Positions 16,851 through 26,971 are shown, counted from the stretch's first letter. The stretch is DNA of 37,339 nt from Deltaproteobacteria bacterium (GCA_020048105.1 JAIFMW010000214.1:1-37339), one strand, 5' to 3'. Translations and numbers: made by a program. The notes: generated by a model from the sequence alone, not told the origin.

Positions 16851-18053
16851 ATGCTTTCCATTTGCCAAATCAACGTTGCGGTGTTCTGCCTGGTGGGCAC
16901 CTGCGCCTTGGCGCAAGAAGGCATTCGACCCACGACGCCAGCCGCAAAAATGCAGGAAGATGCCGTCATCGCCGCCAATCGAAAACAGGCCAAACCACGT
17001 TCGATTGAGAAAGGAAGGCCTCTTTCAGCCGTTGAACAGGAGCGCGCCAGGGTGTTTCGCGCAGCCAAAAAGGCGGTGGTGTATATCAATGCCAGCACCA
17101 ACAACAGCCTCATTGACCGAAGTACCGGCCAGGTGTACGAAATTCCCGCTGGCACGGGCACAGGCTTTGTTTGGGACAATCTAGGTCATGTGGTGACGAA
17201 CTACCATGTAATCAAAATGGATGTGCCTGGCCCAGACTCTGCGCAATATCTGGAAAATATTGAAGTCACTTTATCCGACCACAGAACCTACAAGGCTCGC
17301 CTCATCGGCCGAAGCCTTGCCAATGACATTGCGGTGCTGCACGTGTTCGCGCCCTTGAAGGATCTGACGCCATTACCCTTGGGCTCCTCCAAGAACCTGG
17401 TGGCGGGGCAATCCGTATTGGCCATCGGCAACCCTTTTGGTCTCGATCACTCTCTATCCAGTGGTGTGGTATCCGCCCTGGGCCGATCGATTCCCTCCAG
17501 TTTTTCGATGATCAAGGATGTCATCCAAACGGATGCGGCCATCAATCCCGGCAATTCCGGCGGACCGCTGCTGGATATGAGTGGCCGACTCATCGGCATG
17601 AACACAGCAATTCCCGCCGTGACCGGCGCCAACATCGGAATCGGATTCGCGATCCCCGCCGACACTCTGAACAAAGTGGTCCCGATGCTGATCGCACGCG
17701 GCCAAATGGACCGACCTTCACTGGGCCTTATGTTTGTCGCCCCTCTTCCGGCCTACCACATGCTTGGTATTCGTGAAGGCATCGCGATATACACCGTCAC
17801 TCCCGATTCTCCCGCCGCCCGCGCCGGACTCAGGGGCCTTTCTGGGCCCGAGGAAAAGCCCGTTCTTGGGGATGTGATCATGACCTTTCAGGGGAAACCC
17901 GTGAATAGCGAAATCGACTTGGCGGACCGCCTGGATCTTCTGCCACCCGAAACACCCTTGGACTTCGAAATTCTTCGCGGTGACAAGACCATCACCGTCA
18001 CACTCCGGCCCTGGGAACAGGCGCCGGAGGTGAAGGTCACGGTTCCGGTTTAA
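16851..18053 (+). CDS. Trypsin-like serine protease with PDZ domain (HtrA/DegP-like)
   Basis: GTGTGFVWDNLGHVVTNYHVI, LANDIAVLHVFA, IQTDAAINPGNSGGPLLDMSGRLIGMNTAI, PDZ-like C-terminus; signal peptide MLSICQINVAVFCLVGTCALAQ. Confidence 0.92.
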   Translation: MLSICQINVAVFCLVGTCALAQEGIRPTTPAAKMQEDAVIAANRKQAKPRSIEKGRPLSAVEQERARVFRAAKKAVVYINASTNNSLIDRSTGQVYEIPAGTGTGFVWDNLGHVVTNYHVIKMDVPGPDSAQYLENIEVTLSDHRTYKARLIGRSLANDIAVLHVFAPLKDLTPLPLGSSKNLVAGQSVLAIGNPFGLDHSLSSGVVSALGRSIPSSFSMIKDVIQTDAAINPGNSGGPLLDMSGRLIGMNTAIPAVTGANIGIGFAIPADTLNKVVPMLIARGQMDRPSLGLMFVAPLPAYHMLGIREGIAIYTVTPDSPAARAGLRGLSGPEEKPVLGDVIMTFQGKPVNSEIDLADRLDLLPPETPLDFEILRGDKTITVTLRPWEQAPEVKVTVPV

Positions 18054-18060
18054 TCCTTTC

Positions 18061-18969
18061 TTACTTCTTCTGCACCTGAATCAAGGGTGTGGCGCCGCCC
18101 ATGGGGGTGATCACCATATTGCCCTTGGCGCCGATTTCGCGCAGAGCCTGAATGCGCTGGTATTCGATGATCTGCGGTGTGAGCGAGGCACTCACGATCT
18201 GTTGGGCCTTGGCCTGACCTTCGGCTTCAATGCGTTTGCGCTCGGCTTCCTGTTTTTCCTTCAGGAGCACAAAGGCCATCTTTTGCGATTCCTGGTCGGC
18301 GGCAATCTTGTCGTTGATGGCGCGGGTGATCTGATCCGGCAGCAGCACGTTGCGGAGCAGCACTTCCTCCAGCGTGACGCCGCGGCCTTCAAACGAAACC
18401 TTTAGGGTCTTCTTGATGGAATCGATGAAGGTCTGGCGCTTGGAGGTGTAGAGTTCCGTGGCCGTCAAGTTCGCCGCGGCATCGCGCATACTGGCCCGAA
18501 TCTCACTGCGCACAATCTTTTCTTCTACATCCTGACCGATGGTGCGAAGAATTTCGGGCAGGCGAGCCTGCTGCAACGCGTAGAACACCGTTGCGTCGAG
18601 CTTCACCGTCAGACCGTCGCTGGTAATTACGGCGATGGAATCATCGCCCCGCTTCTGCCCTTCTTCCGCCACATTGGTCATGGTGTAGTTCTTGGTGCGG
18701 ACTTCGAATTCCACCACGCTAGAAAACGGATTGATGAAGTGCAACCCCGCCGGTAAAGGATCTTGTTTCACCGAGCCAAAGAGCACCTGCACACCGGCCT
18801 GACCGGGCGGCACCACCACGGCCATGGAGCCCATGAATAGGATTATCCCAACAGCCCAGGCCAGCCATTGCACAGTGGCAAGCTGTTTGGACAGAGGGAA
18901 CTCGACGCGGGTCTTGAGCCGCCAAGCCGCCAAGCCCACCAACAGAAGCAGTACCGCTAGAAAAACCAT
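18061..18969 (-). CDS. Prohibitin-family SPFH protein
   Basis: VVVPPGQAGVQVLFGSVKQDPLPAGLHFINPFSSVVEFEVRTKNYTM...DGLTVKLDATVFYAL...TFIDSIKKTLKVSFEGRGVTLEEVLLRNVLLPDQITRAINDKIAADQESQKMAF. Confidence 0.9.
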   Translation of the reverse strand: MVFLAVLLLLVGLAAWRLKTRVEFPLSKQLATVQWLAWAVGIILFMGSMAVVVPPGQAGVQVLFGSVKQDPLPAGLHFINPFSSVVEFEVRTKNYTMTNVAEEGQKRGDDSIAVITSDGLTVKLDATVFYALQQARLPEILRTIGQDVEEKIVRSEIRASMRDAAANLTATELYTSKRQTFIDSIKKTLKVSFEGRGVTLEEVLLRNVLLPDQITRAINDKIAADQESQKMAFVLLKEKQEAERKRIEAEGQAKAQQIVSASLTPQIIEYQRIQALREIGAKGNMVITPMGGATPLIQVQKK

Positions 18970-19077
18970 GTGATCTCCTTAAAGAACAGTCGTAAGCGTT
19001 GCGCCCGAGGCCCCTCCCCACAAGGGAAATTCAGGATCGCCGCTCAAGGGCGATGATTGGGGGTTAAGCAGATTCCA

Positions 19078-20088
19078 TTACTTGCTGGGAAGAAAGGCCA
19101 GCGGCACCTTAAGCAGCTCTTCCTCACCCACAAAACGAAGGATGAGCATGGCCTTGGCATCCTGGGTGGCCTTGCGTTGCACACGCAGTTCATGATGTTT
19201 AGCCGAACCTTCCGTTGCAGGTGAAACCGTGAATCCCTCGCCTTCAACCTTGAAATTTTCGACGGAAAAAGATTTGCCATCCCGGCGCTTTAGCCGCAAC
19301 ACGGTTTCTTTTGGGGATGGATTCAAAAAAACGACTCGGGTTGGGCTGGCTTCGACCGTCCGTTTGAGGATCCAATCAACGTAAAGCGAAAACTCGGGTT
19401 GATGGGGTGCATTGGTTTCAACCTTTAGCGTCTCGAGCCCGAGATTCACTCCCGGAAGGATCTTTTCTGGGCGAAGGAAGAGTTTTAGCGTGGTGGTGTT
19501 TTTCACGAATTCAAATTCGCTTTCCAGGTAGTCCGGAAGGCTGGATGTCAGGTGGATCTTCGTGGGATCCCCCGTTTCCCGCGTGAATAGGAAACACAGT
19601 TCGGGCGATTCGAAGGAACCGACCTCGCCAAACCCCTTCCGCTCCGCATCCACGGTTAGATCGGGTCGCACAACAATTTCAATGGGCAACAGGTATTCAC
19701 CTTGCTTGGGGTCATCCGTGGTTAGCCGCACATTCCGCCGCTGCACCCCTAACCATTCCGTGGCGTCGATGGTCATAGTTAGCACAGCCGAGGCCCCGGC
19801 GGCGATGGGTTGCTGCAACACCTGCCCCTCCACCGTTACACCCGGAGATAGATCCAAAATTCTTAACGATATGGGCGTGGCACTGATGTTTTTGAAGGCG
19901 TAGGCAATTTGTTTTTTTTCACGGGGTCCCATGGAAGGGATTTTTACCCGCCCCTTCGGCAAAATTTCAACCCGGGCCGGGTCAACCTTTCGCACCAACT
20001 CCTGATTGCCGGGGGCCGGCATTGAGGTGGGCCCCTGGCCCAGCAAAACAATGCCCATGAGCCCAAGGACTGCACACCGCATGGACAT
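19078..20088 (-). CDS. Secreted DUF1573-like (Ig-fold) protein
   Basis: Signal peptide followed by YAFKNISATPISLRILDLSPGVTVEGQVLQQPIAAGASAVLTMTIDATEWLG...NVRLTTDDPKQGEYLLPIEIVV, an ASH/DUF1573-like beta pattern. Confidence 0.6.
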   Translation of the reverse strand: MSMRCAVLGLMGIVLLGQGPTSMPAPGNQELVRKVDPARVEILPKGRVKIPSMGPREKKQIAYAFKNISATPISLRILDLSPGVTVEGQVLQQPIAAGASAVLTMTIDATEWLGVQRRNVRLTTDDPKQGEYLLPIEIVVRPDLTVDAERKGFGEVGSFESPELCFLFTRETGDPTKIHLTSSLPDYLESEFEFVKNTTTLKLFLRPEKILPGVNLGLETLKVETNAPHQPEFSLYVDWILKRTVEASPTRVVFLNPSPKETVLRLKRRDGKSFSVENFKVEGEGFTVSPATEGSAKHHELRVQRKATQDAKAMLILRFVGEEELLKVPLAFLPSK

Positions 20089-20745
20089 TTAGAACCTCAC
20101 CCCAACCCCAAAGGTCCACATTCGTTGGAATTCTTGGCCAGCGCCCTGGGCCGTCAGATAGTTCGACAAGTCTGTACCGGAATTCACCCGCACGGGGCGA
20201 TCCTTGGAAAGAGGCTCCTGATAACTGGCCGCCACATAGAGTTTCAGGACCGGTAAAGGCAATTGCCAGCGGGCGCCAACCCGCAACCACGTGCGCGCAA
20301 TATCGCGATCCTGAATAAATCCGCCCGCTTCGTACTGGTACCGGTGAAAGCGTTCGATCAGCCCCATTTCGGCAGCCACTCCCACGAACGGAATCCAGAA
20401 TTGTGCGTTAACACCAAGGCCTGCGCCATATTGCTTCAATTTGGTATCACTTTTCTGGAGGGTCGTTGCGGTCTGCTGCTGCAACTGGCCATCGGAAATC
20501 AGTTGGGCAAATTCCAATCCCCATTCGAATTTCAGGATCGGCCCCATTCGAATGATTCGATGACTCACGCTGAGGATCGCCCCTTTACTCGTATCCAGTT
20601 CTCCCGAAACCACATCGCCGGTGCCGCTGAGCAACACCTGAGGCAAACTCTGGCCCTTGGCGAAAGGCACCTCCACCCGCACATCCCAGGCCTGGGCTGC
20701 CAGGGGCAGGGCAACAATCCAGAAGATCAAAACACGGAAGGACAT
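20089..20745 (-). CDS. Putative outer-membrane beta-barrel protein
   Basis: Signal peptide MSFRVLIFWIVALPLAAQA; amphipathic strands; C-terminal aromatic FGVGVRF. Abuts the DUF1573-like gene. Confidence 0.6.
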   Translation of the reverse strand: MSFRVLIFWIVALPLAAQAWDVRVEVPFAKGQSLPQVLLSGTGDVVSGELDTSKGAILSVSHRIIRMGPILKFEWGLEFAQLISDGQLQQQTATTLQKSDTKLKQYGAGLGVNAQFWIPFVGVAAEMGLIERFHRYQYEAGGFIQDRDIARTWLRVGARWQLPLPVLKLYVAASYQEPLSKDRPVRVNSGTDLSNYLTAQGAGQEFQRMWTFGVGVRF

Positions 20746-20872
20746 GGCAGGTCTCCTGGCGGTATTTATTGAAACGAATTTTAGTTTAGGCGTCGCACGG
20801 GATGCTGTGTCATCTTTTTGACTTGCCTCCTAGCCCTTTGGATCTAGGCTATTTCCAACCTCAGGACGCCTC

Positions 20873-22288
20873 ATGCCCCCACTCCTTCGCCTCCATTGGT
20901 CAACCTTTGGTGAACCCACCCAGGGGCTCGAACACCAATGGGCCGGCACCTGGGATGTAACCGTGGATCGCAGTCCTCTCGTGGCTTTACCGCCCGAGGA
21001 AACCGATTTGTGGGTTGTCACAGCCGAGGCCGAAGAACCCCCACCAGCCTTGCTCAAGGTGCTGGCCGAAGTGGGCGCACTGCCTCTTTTGCTGCTGCGC
21101 CAGGCGGGAAAACCGATTTCCTTAACCACCCTGGAAGCCTGGAGTGCGCTGGGTTCGGTGCGCTGGGGTACCTTTTCTCCAGATCCACCGAAACCTGGGC
21201 TACGCCCTTTAGCCGCGCGCGTCGCACCGCTCACTGCCGGGCAGGCCCTGAATCTAGGCCTGGTGGGAGTTTCAGGTGCCATGCTGGAGGTATTGGTCAA
21301 GGCGAGAGCAGCTGCGGCGACACGCGCCACGGTATTGCTCCAGGGTGATAGTGGCACCGGCAAAGAACTCATCGCCCGCGCCATCCACCGGCTGAGTGCC
21401 GAGGCCACCGGTCCCTTTGTGCCGGTTCATTGCGGCGCCATCCCGGAAAACCTTCTGGAATCCGAGCTCTTTGGCTACACCAAGGGTGCGTTTACCGATG
21501 CCCGGAAAGACACACCCGGCAAGTTCCGCGAAGCCCATGGTGGAACGATTTTTCTAGATGAAGTCGGCACCATGCCCCTACCCGCTCAAGTGCGCCTGCT
21601 CCGGGTGCTCCAGGAACGGGAGGTCCAGCCATTAGGTGGTGGAGCTCCCGTGAAGGTCGAGTTGCGGGTCATCGCCGCCACCAACATGGATCTGTGGAAG
21701 CGCGTGCAAGAGGAACAATTCCGCGAGGATCTCTTCTACCGCCTGGAGGTCATTCCCATCGCCCTGCCACCCCTGTCGGCGCGCCGAGAGGAAGTGCCCT
21801 TTCTCGCGCAGCATTTCCTCAACCGCAAGGCCCGGGAACACGGACTCTACCCCAAGGCACTCCACCCCAGTGTGGATTCCTTTCTGATGGCCTTGCCCTG
21901 GCCCGGGAATGTGCGACAGCTAGAAAATGCCATCGAACGCGCCATCGTGCTTTCGAGCAGCCGACCCATCCTGACCCGAGAAGACTTCAGGTTCCTAACC
22001 GAGCGTTTGGAGCAGAACCAATTCACGGAGAGCGATTTCGCGCCGGTGAGTGTTCCCACTCCAAGTCCAATGCCGATAGCTGCGGCACCCTTGGATTTGC
22101 CCCCGGAAGGATTGGATCTGAACCAGGTAGTTTCCGAAATGGAAAAAAACCTGATGCTTCAATCCCTTCAAATTACTCGCGGCAACAAAAAGCGCGCCGC
22201 CGAATTGCTGGGCCTGAAGCGAACCACCTTCCTGGAAAAAATGAAACGCTTGGATCTCGAGGATAGCGGCGAGGAGGCCGAAGCCTAG
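20873..22288 (+). CDS. Sigma-54-dependent AAA+ transcriptional activator with Fis-type HTH
   Basis: [104 protein letters not shown]. Confidence 0.95.
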   Translation: MPPLLRLHWSTFGEPTQGLEHQWAGTWDVTVDRSPLVALPPEETDLWVVTAEAEEPPPALLKVLAEVGALPLLLLRQAGKPISLTTLEAWSALGSVRWGTFSPDPPKPGLRPLAARVAPLTAGQALNLGLVGVSGAMLEVLVKARAAAATRATVLLQGDSGTGKELIARAIHRLSAEATGPFVPVHCGAIPENLLESELFGYTKGAFTDARKDTPGKFREAHGGTIFLDEVGTMPLPAQVRLLRVLQEREVQPLGGGAPVKVELRVIAATNMDLWKRVQEEQFREDLFYRLEVIPIALPPLSARREEVPFLAQHFLNRKAREHGLYPKALHPSVDSFLMALPWPGNVRQLENAIERAIVLSSSRPILTREDFRFLTERLEQNQFTESDFAPVSVPTPSPMPIAAAPLDLPPEGLDLNQVVSEMEKNLMLQSLQITRGNKKRAAELLGLKRTTFLEKMKRLDLEDSGEEAEA

Positions 22289-22312
22289 CCGTAGGGCTGT
22301 TAATCTAGGGGC

Positions 22313-23182
22313 ATGGCAAATTCAGATCTTCACCTCCGTTGGCTATTGGAAGCATCCACCACCGTCGAAGACGCTCTTACGGACTGGCTGATGGACCACG
22401 GCGCCACCGCGACCTATCGCGAGGCCGACCCACCCCATACCTTTTTCGCCTACTTTCCCCCAGGGGTCGAGGCACCAAACCCTGAGGATTTGGGCAAGTT
22501 TGCGGGCGTGCGCTTGCTGAATGCCGAAGCCTTTGCGGACGAAGATTGGCTCGCCAAGAGTCGCGAGGGCTTTGGCCGCATCGAAGTTGGTCAGGGTTTT
22601 CTGGTGAAGCCCCTGTGGGATGAGGAACCTCTACCCCAGGGCCGAACCCCCATCATTGTTAATCCCGGCCTAGCCTTTGGTACGGGCGGGCACGAAACCA
22701 CCCGGCTCTGCATGGCCTTGCTGGAAGATCTGGCCGCCGAGCACCGCCTGGGCGGCCCCATCCTCGATATTGGCTCTGGCACGGGAATCCTTGCCCTGGC
22801 GGCCCATCTTCTCGGTGGCCAGCAGATCACCGCCTTCGATGTCGATCCCGATTGTGGTCCCGCCATGGTCGAATTCATCGAGATGAATGCAGCCGTTTTG
22901 AAACATGCCGAACCCTTCGAATCGTTCGTGGGAAGGCTGGATGACGAGCGTGTACAAGGCCCTTATCAAGGCCTGCTCGCCAATATCTTGTTGGAAACCA
23001 TTCAGGAGCTCTTGCCCCGCATGGCCGAAATCGCGGCCCCAGGCGGTTGGTTGGTGGCTTCAGGCATTCTCGCCGAACGCCAAGACGAGGCCTTGGTATC
23101 CCTCAGTCTTCACGGATTCAAACCGTTGCGAGTCGTGCAAGAAGGAGCATGGATTGCCATTCTCTGCGAGCGAGTTCAGTGA
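22313..23182 (+). CDS. prmA: Ribosomal protein L11 methyltransferase
   Basis: FLVKPLWDE..., IIVNPGLAFGTGGHETTRLCMALLEDL, ILDIGSGTGILALAAHLLGGQQITAFDVDPD, GLLANILLETIQELLPRMAEI. Confidence 0.93.
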   Translation: MANSDLHLRWLLEASTTVEDALTDWLMDHGATATYREADPPHTFFAYFPPGVEAPNPEDLGKFAGVRLLNAEAFADEDWLAKSREGFGRIEVGQGFLVKPLWDEEPLPQGRTPIIVNPGLAFGTGGHETTRLCMALLEDLAAEHRLGGPILDIGSGTGILALAAHLLGGQQITAFDVDPDCGPAMVEFIEMNAAVLKHAEPFESFVGRLDDERVQGPYQGLLANILLETIQELLPRMAEIAAPGGWLVASGILAERQDEALVSLSLHGFKPLRVVQEGAWIAILCERVQ

Positions 23183-23970
23183 GCCGCGCCGACCGCACCA
23201 TCGGCGTTTTCGATAGCGGCATCGGCGGCCTAACGGTGGTGCGAGCCATTCGCCGCCTCTTGCCGGGTGAATCCATCACCTACCTCGGCGATACCGCACG
23301 TTTGCCCTATGGCACCAAGAGTCATCGCACCATCGAACGGTACACCCTCCAGATGGGCGAAATTCTGCAACGCTTCGATCCCAAGCTCATCGTGGTGGCC
23401 TGCAATACCGCGAGCGCCCACGGGCTCCCAGCTCTTCAGGCTGTTAGCCCTTGTCCCGTTGTGGGTGTGATCGAGCCCGGCGCGGAAGCGGCCGCGCAAG
23501 TCAAGGGACCCGTGGGCATCATCGGAACCTTAGCCACCGTTTCCAGCGCATCCTACGACGAAGCCATTTTGCGCCACGACCCCAGCAAAACCATTCACAG
23601 CGTGGCCTGCACCTTGCTGGTTCCCCTCGCCGAAGAAGGCTGGTTCGACGACCCCATCACCGATGCCATCGCGCGTCGTTATCTCAACCAACTGCCCTTC
23701 GAGGTGAAAACCATCGTGCTGGGCTGCACGCATTACCCCACGCTGCTACCAAGCCTCGAACGCACCCGCCCCGACACTCGCTGGGTCGATAGCGGCGAAG
23801 TGACCGCCCTATCAGTGGATCGACTCCTAAAAGGCAGCCTCGGCTACCGCACCGAAAGCGCTCGCGGTCCCTTGCGCATTCTGCTGACGGACGCCAGCAG
23901 CCGTTTGCGCGAAGTGGGCGAGCGCTTTCTGGGTGAACCGTTAGGAAACGTGGAATTGGTCGAGCCCTGA
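23179..23970 (+). CDS. murI: Glutamate racemase
   Basis: RTIGVFDSGIGGLTVVRAIRRLLPGESITYLGDTARLPYGTKS, VVACNTASAHGLPALQ, VLGCTHYPTLLPSLE; GTG start overlapping the prmA stop. Confidence 0.95.
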   Translation: MSRADRTIGVFDSGIGGLTVVRAIRRLLPGESITYLGDTARLPYGTKSHRTIERYTLQMGEILQRFDPKLIVVACNTASAHGLPALQAVSPCPVVGVIEPGAEAAAQVKGPVGIIGTLATVSSASYDEAILRHDPSKTIHSVACTLLVPLAEEGWFDDPITDAIARRYLNQLPFEVKTIVLGCTHYPTLLPSLERTRPDTRWVDSGEVTALSVDRLLKGSLGYRTESARGPLRILLTDASSRLREVGERFLGEPLGNVELVEP

Positions 23971-23972
23971 AC

Positions 23973-24320
23973 CTACTTGCGCACCTGTCCATCGTGCTTC
24001 TGACGACGAATGCGGCGGCTTTCCCGATTTTGCTCCTTCTCGATCTTCACGGCCTCCTTCTTCGTGACTTTGCCATCGGCTTGGGCCTTGGCAATATCAC
24101 GCCCGATCTTCGCCTCCTGGCGCTCGAGGCGAGCCGCTTCCCGACGGGTAAGTTGGCCGCTCTGGATGCCCTGGCCAATGCGCTGCTGTTGGCGCTCGGC
24201 ACGCTTCTCCATATGGGCTTCCCGACGGGGTGTCGTGGTGCTGGCTGGCGCCTGGGCTCCAAGCATTCCCCCAGTCACGACAAGGCTTACTAGTATTAGG
24301 CGCGTGAGACAAATGTTCAT
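23973..24320 (-). CDS. Small secreted highly charged repeat protein
   Basis: Signal peptide MNICLTRLILVSLVVTGGMLGAQA followed by two related units: RIGQGIQSGQLTRREAARLERQEAKI / DIAKAQADGKVTKKEAVKIEKEQNRE. Confidence 0.7.
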   Translation of the reverse strand: MNICLTRLILVSLVVTGGMLGAQAPASTTTPRREAHMEKRAERQQQRIGQGIQSGQLTRREAARLERQEAKIGRDIAKAQADGKVTKKEAVKIEKEQNRESRRIRRQKHDGQVRK

Positions 24321-24427
24321 GGATTCCTCCGAAAAATTCGTTCGTATGCAGGCCCTGGCGTTCCAGTCCTACCCACGATGGAGCAGCGCTTCCCACCCTT
24401 GGTTTAATGGGTGGGCAAAAATTCAGA

Positions 24428-24452
24428 CAAAAAAAAGGCCCCAACGGGGCCT
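24428..24452 (-). terminator. Rho-independent terminator downstream of tRNA-Gln
   Basis: Minus strand AGGCCCCGTTGGGGCCTTTTTTTT. Confidence 0.88.
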
Positions 24453-24459
24453 AGTGGAG

Positions 24460-24533
24460 TGGTTGGGGAACCTGGATTCGAACCAAGAAAGGCGGAATCA
24501 GAATCCGCTGGTTTACCGTTAGCCTATTCCCCA
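24460..24533 (-). tRNA. tRNA-Gln (anticodon CTG), CCA encoded
   Basis: Minus strand TGGGGAATAGGCTAACGGTAAACCAGCGGATTCTGATTCCGCCTTTCTTGGTTCGAATCCAGGTTCCCCAACCA; 7-bp acceptor TGGGGAA/TTCCCCA, anticodon loop TTCTGAT. Confidence 0.93.
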
Positions 24534-24656
24534 AACGGTGACTCCCAGAATAGCGAATCCAGCGTGGAAAACAAGAGGGCTAAGGCTCGAGACGTGAACC
24601 CTTTTGTTCCGGTGTGGGCCAGGGAGCGCTATGCTGGCCAAAATCGAGGTTCCACC

Positions 24657-25202
24657 ATGGCCGAGAGTCCAAGACTTGCCTACTTTGTCGCGATGAAAGA
24701 AGGAGGGAGTTACCTCGGCGGTTTGCTGCTCACAGATACCTCCGGTATTCCTCTCGATTTCCGGTACACGGAACCCATCACGCCCACTAAGCTGCAGTCC
24801 TTGCTGTATGGAAAGGCACTGGAATCGCACCTGAAAGAGGAAGTCATCCAGAAGACTCTCTTAAAGGAAATCAAAGGCGCACCCGACCTCTTTATTCTTC
24901 AACCCGCCGAATTGGCGGGGGGGTGGAATGCCGATATCCGCTGCCCCGTGCTGGCCGTGCAAAAGACCCAAGACGCCCCATTACCAAGGGCGGGAGAACT
25001 TTTTCGGGCCTCGCAGCGCGAAGTATTGCTGCAGGTAACCGAAGGCGCCGCCCCGCTGCGAGTAATTTTTGCGAACTCCGTTGATCTTCCGGCCCAGGAT
25101 GCTGCGGCCCTAAAGCTGCTCGAAGCGGGCTACCACATGGACCTTGCCGAACCCCTGGACCGCGTAACTGCGGCTCTGCAGGCCCTGGTGCATCCGGACT
25201 AA
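24657..25202 (+). CDS. Uncharacterised 181-aa protein (first gene of FHA-GGDEF-kinase cluster)
   Basis: ATG-initiated ORF with good coding character, MAESPRLAYFVAMKEGGSYLGGLLLTDTSGIPLDFRYTEPITPTKLQSLLYGKALESHL...; 9 bp before next gene. Confidence 0.75.
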   Translation: MAESPRLAYFVAMKEGGSYLGGLLLTDTSGIPLDFRYTEPITPTKLQSLLYGKALESHLKEEVIQKTLLKEIKGAPDLFILQPAELAGGWNADIRCPVLAVQKTQDAPLPRAGELFRASQREVLLQVTEGAAPLRVIFANSVDLPAQDAAALKLLEAGYHMDLAEPLDRVTAALQALVHPD

Positions 25203-25211
25203 GGAACTATC

Positions 25212-26000
25212 GTGGTCTTCGGCAAGTTCTCCGAGGCGGTTTCGGATCTTTCCGAGACCCTAAGGCGGGTATTCCAATCACCGCCCAGCCACGCGATCAA
25301 CCCATCCCTGGATGCCCCCCTTTCCGGCAGTGTGCCTTCCTTAACTGCCGAAGCCATCACCCCGCCCTATTCACCTTTCGCCATTCCCGCTGGCATCGAG
25401 CTTCTTTTTTTGACTCAATCCACCGACCTTCCAATTCGATTCCAAGGGCGCTTGGTGACCGAGGAGAGCTTTGCCAATTGGGCAGCTGGAGCGGTTATTT
25501 GCCAGATGCCCGTGTTTTCAAAAAGTGCGGGTTGCCAGGTTGGCATCCCGGCGTTACCGAAACGCGCCATCTGCCGCCGACAGGCAATGGAGGGCTTTTC
25601 CACCTCCACCCGCAGTTACCAAGAGCCTTTTCCAATACCTACCGTACGCGGAGGTTCGCCCGCTCTAGGTTCCGTCGCGGTGAGGAAAGGCCTGGAGATC
25701 GCGATGGGGATGCCCATTGCCTTTACGGGACAAAATATCCAACTGCTGCCGAAAACCATTGCCATGCGTTACAGCCTTCAACTCGTCAAAGCCACCGGGG
25801 AGAATATTCGCAATCTTGAGCTCCTCGGGCTTTTTCGAATCCCATCTAAAGGTGTCGCTGGAATGCGGCATGATCCCAAGTCCGGCAAGCTTTTTTTGCA
25901 GCTGACATCGGAGGCAACCACTGCGACTCGCCTTCCATTCCTCCTTGCCCAGCGAAAAGATGACCGAAGCCTCGTAAGCTGTTTCTTGGAGGAAGGCTGA
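25212..26000 (+). CDS. Uncharacterised 262-aa protein
   Basis: GTG start with AAGGA upstream; 1-bp overlap with next gene (TGATG). No recognised family. Confidence 0.7.
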   Translation: MVFGKFSEAVSDLSETLRRVFQSPPSHAINPSLDAPLSGSVPSLTAEAITPPYSPFAIPAGIELLFLTQSTDLPIRFQGRLVTEESFANWAAGAVICQMPVFSKSAGCQVGIPALPKRAICRRQAMEGFSTSTRSYQEPFPIPTVRGGSPALGSVAVRKGLEIAMGMPIAFTGQNIQLLPKTIAMRYSLQLVKATGENIRNLELLGLFRIPSKGVAGMRHDPKSGKLFLQLTSEATTATRLPFLLAQRKDDRSLVSCFLEEG

Positions 26001-26971
26001 TGCAGCTGCCGCCACGACCTTGGCCCGAGGATACCGACGCACCCGATCCCACCTTGCCCGAAAGCGAGATGGGTGATCCGAATACCACCTACCGATCCAG
26101 AGAACCCGAGGATTCGATCGAGGCTCCCTGCGGATTCGCATTGGTAGTCTATGCGGGCTCACAACTGGGACGGCTGTTTCCAATCTCCATTGGGGAAAAT
26201 ATCCTTGGTCGTTCGCCGACAGCTTCAATCACCCTTCTCGACGAAGAAGTGAGTCGAAGCCATGCGCGGTTGATGCTCGAGTCAACTGCGGACGGCACAC
26301 GGCTGACCCTGAAAGATCTCGGATCCACGAATGGCACCTTTGTGAACGGCAAGGCCTTACTGGGGGAACAACAGGTTTCAGCCGGTGATCGCCTTGCGGT
26401 CGGTGGCCATGTCCTCAAGATCGTAGCCATGGACCCATTGGAGCGATCCTTCCACGAGACGCTTCTGGATCAGAGCACCAAGGATCCTTTAACTGGAATG
26501 GCCAATCGAGGTGCCATTCTGGCCGATCTACAAAGCCGATTCGAACTTAGTCGCCGGCACGGGCGCTCCTTGTCGGTCGTGATGTGCGACCTCGATTTCT
26601 TTAAACGCATCAACGACACGCATGGGCACGGAGCCGGGGACACGGTGCTCAGTAACTTTGGCGATCTTCTGCGGTTGAACTTGCGAGGCACTGACTTGGC
26701 TGGCCGGATCGGCGGTGAAGAGTTTTTATTGGTACTGCCCGAAACCGAAACGGAAGGGGCAATGTTTTTGGCCGAGCGCATTCGTTCAGCCCTTGCCGAA
26801 ACACCTCAAATCATTGCCAACGAAGCTGTTCCCGTGACCTGCAGCCTGGGGATCGCGGAACGAAACGCCACCGACCGAAATGCAGGCATGCTTCTTGGCC
26901 GTGCCGATGGTGCACTCTACGCGGCCAAATCCGCTGGACGCAATCGGGTAGAAACCGCTGGCAAAGCCTAA
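26000..26971 (+). CDS. FHA-GGDEF diguanylate cyclase
   Basis: FHA: ENILGRSPTASITLLDEEVSRSHARLML...LKDLGSTNGTFVNGKAL; GGDEF: DPLTGMANRGAI...VMCDLDFFKRINDTHGHGAGDTVL...GTDLAGRIGGEEFLLVLPET. Confidence 0.95.
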   Translation: MQLPPRPWPEDTDAPDPTLPESEMGDPNTTYRSREPEDSIEAPCGFALVVYAGSQLGRLFPISIGENILGRSPTASITLLDEEVSRSHARLMLESTADGTRLTLKDLGSTNGTFVNGKALLGEQQVSAGDRLAVGGHVLKIVAMDPLERSFHETLLDQSTKDPLTGMANRGAILADLQSRFELSRRHGRSLSVVMCDLDFFKRINDTHGHGAGDTVLSNFGDLLRLNLRGTDLAGRIGGEEFLLVLPETETEGAMFLAERIRSALAETPQIIANEAVPVTCSLGIAERNATDRNAGMLLGRADGALYAAKSAGRNRVETAGKA

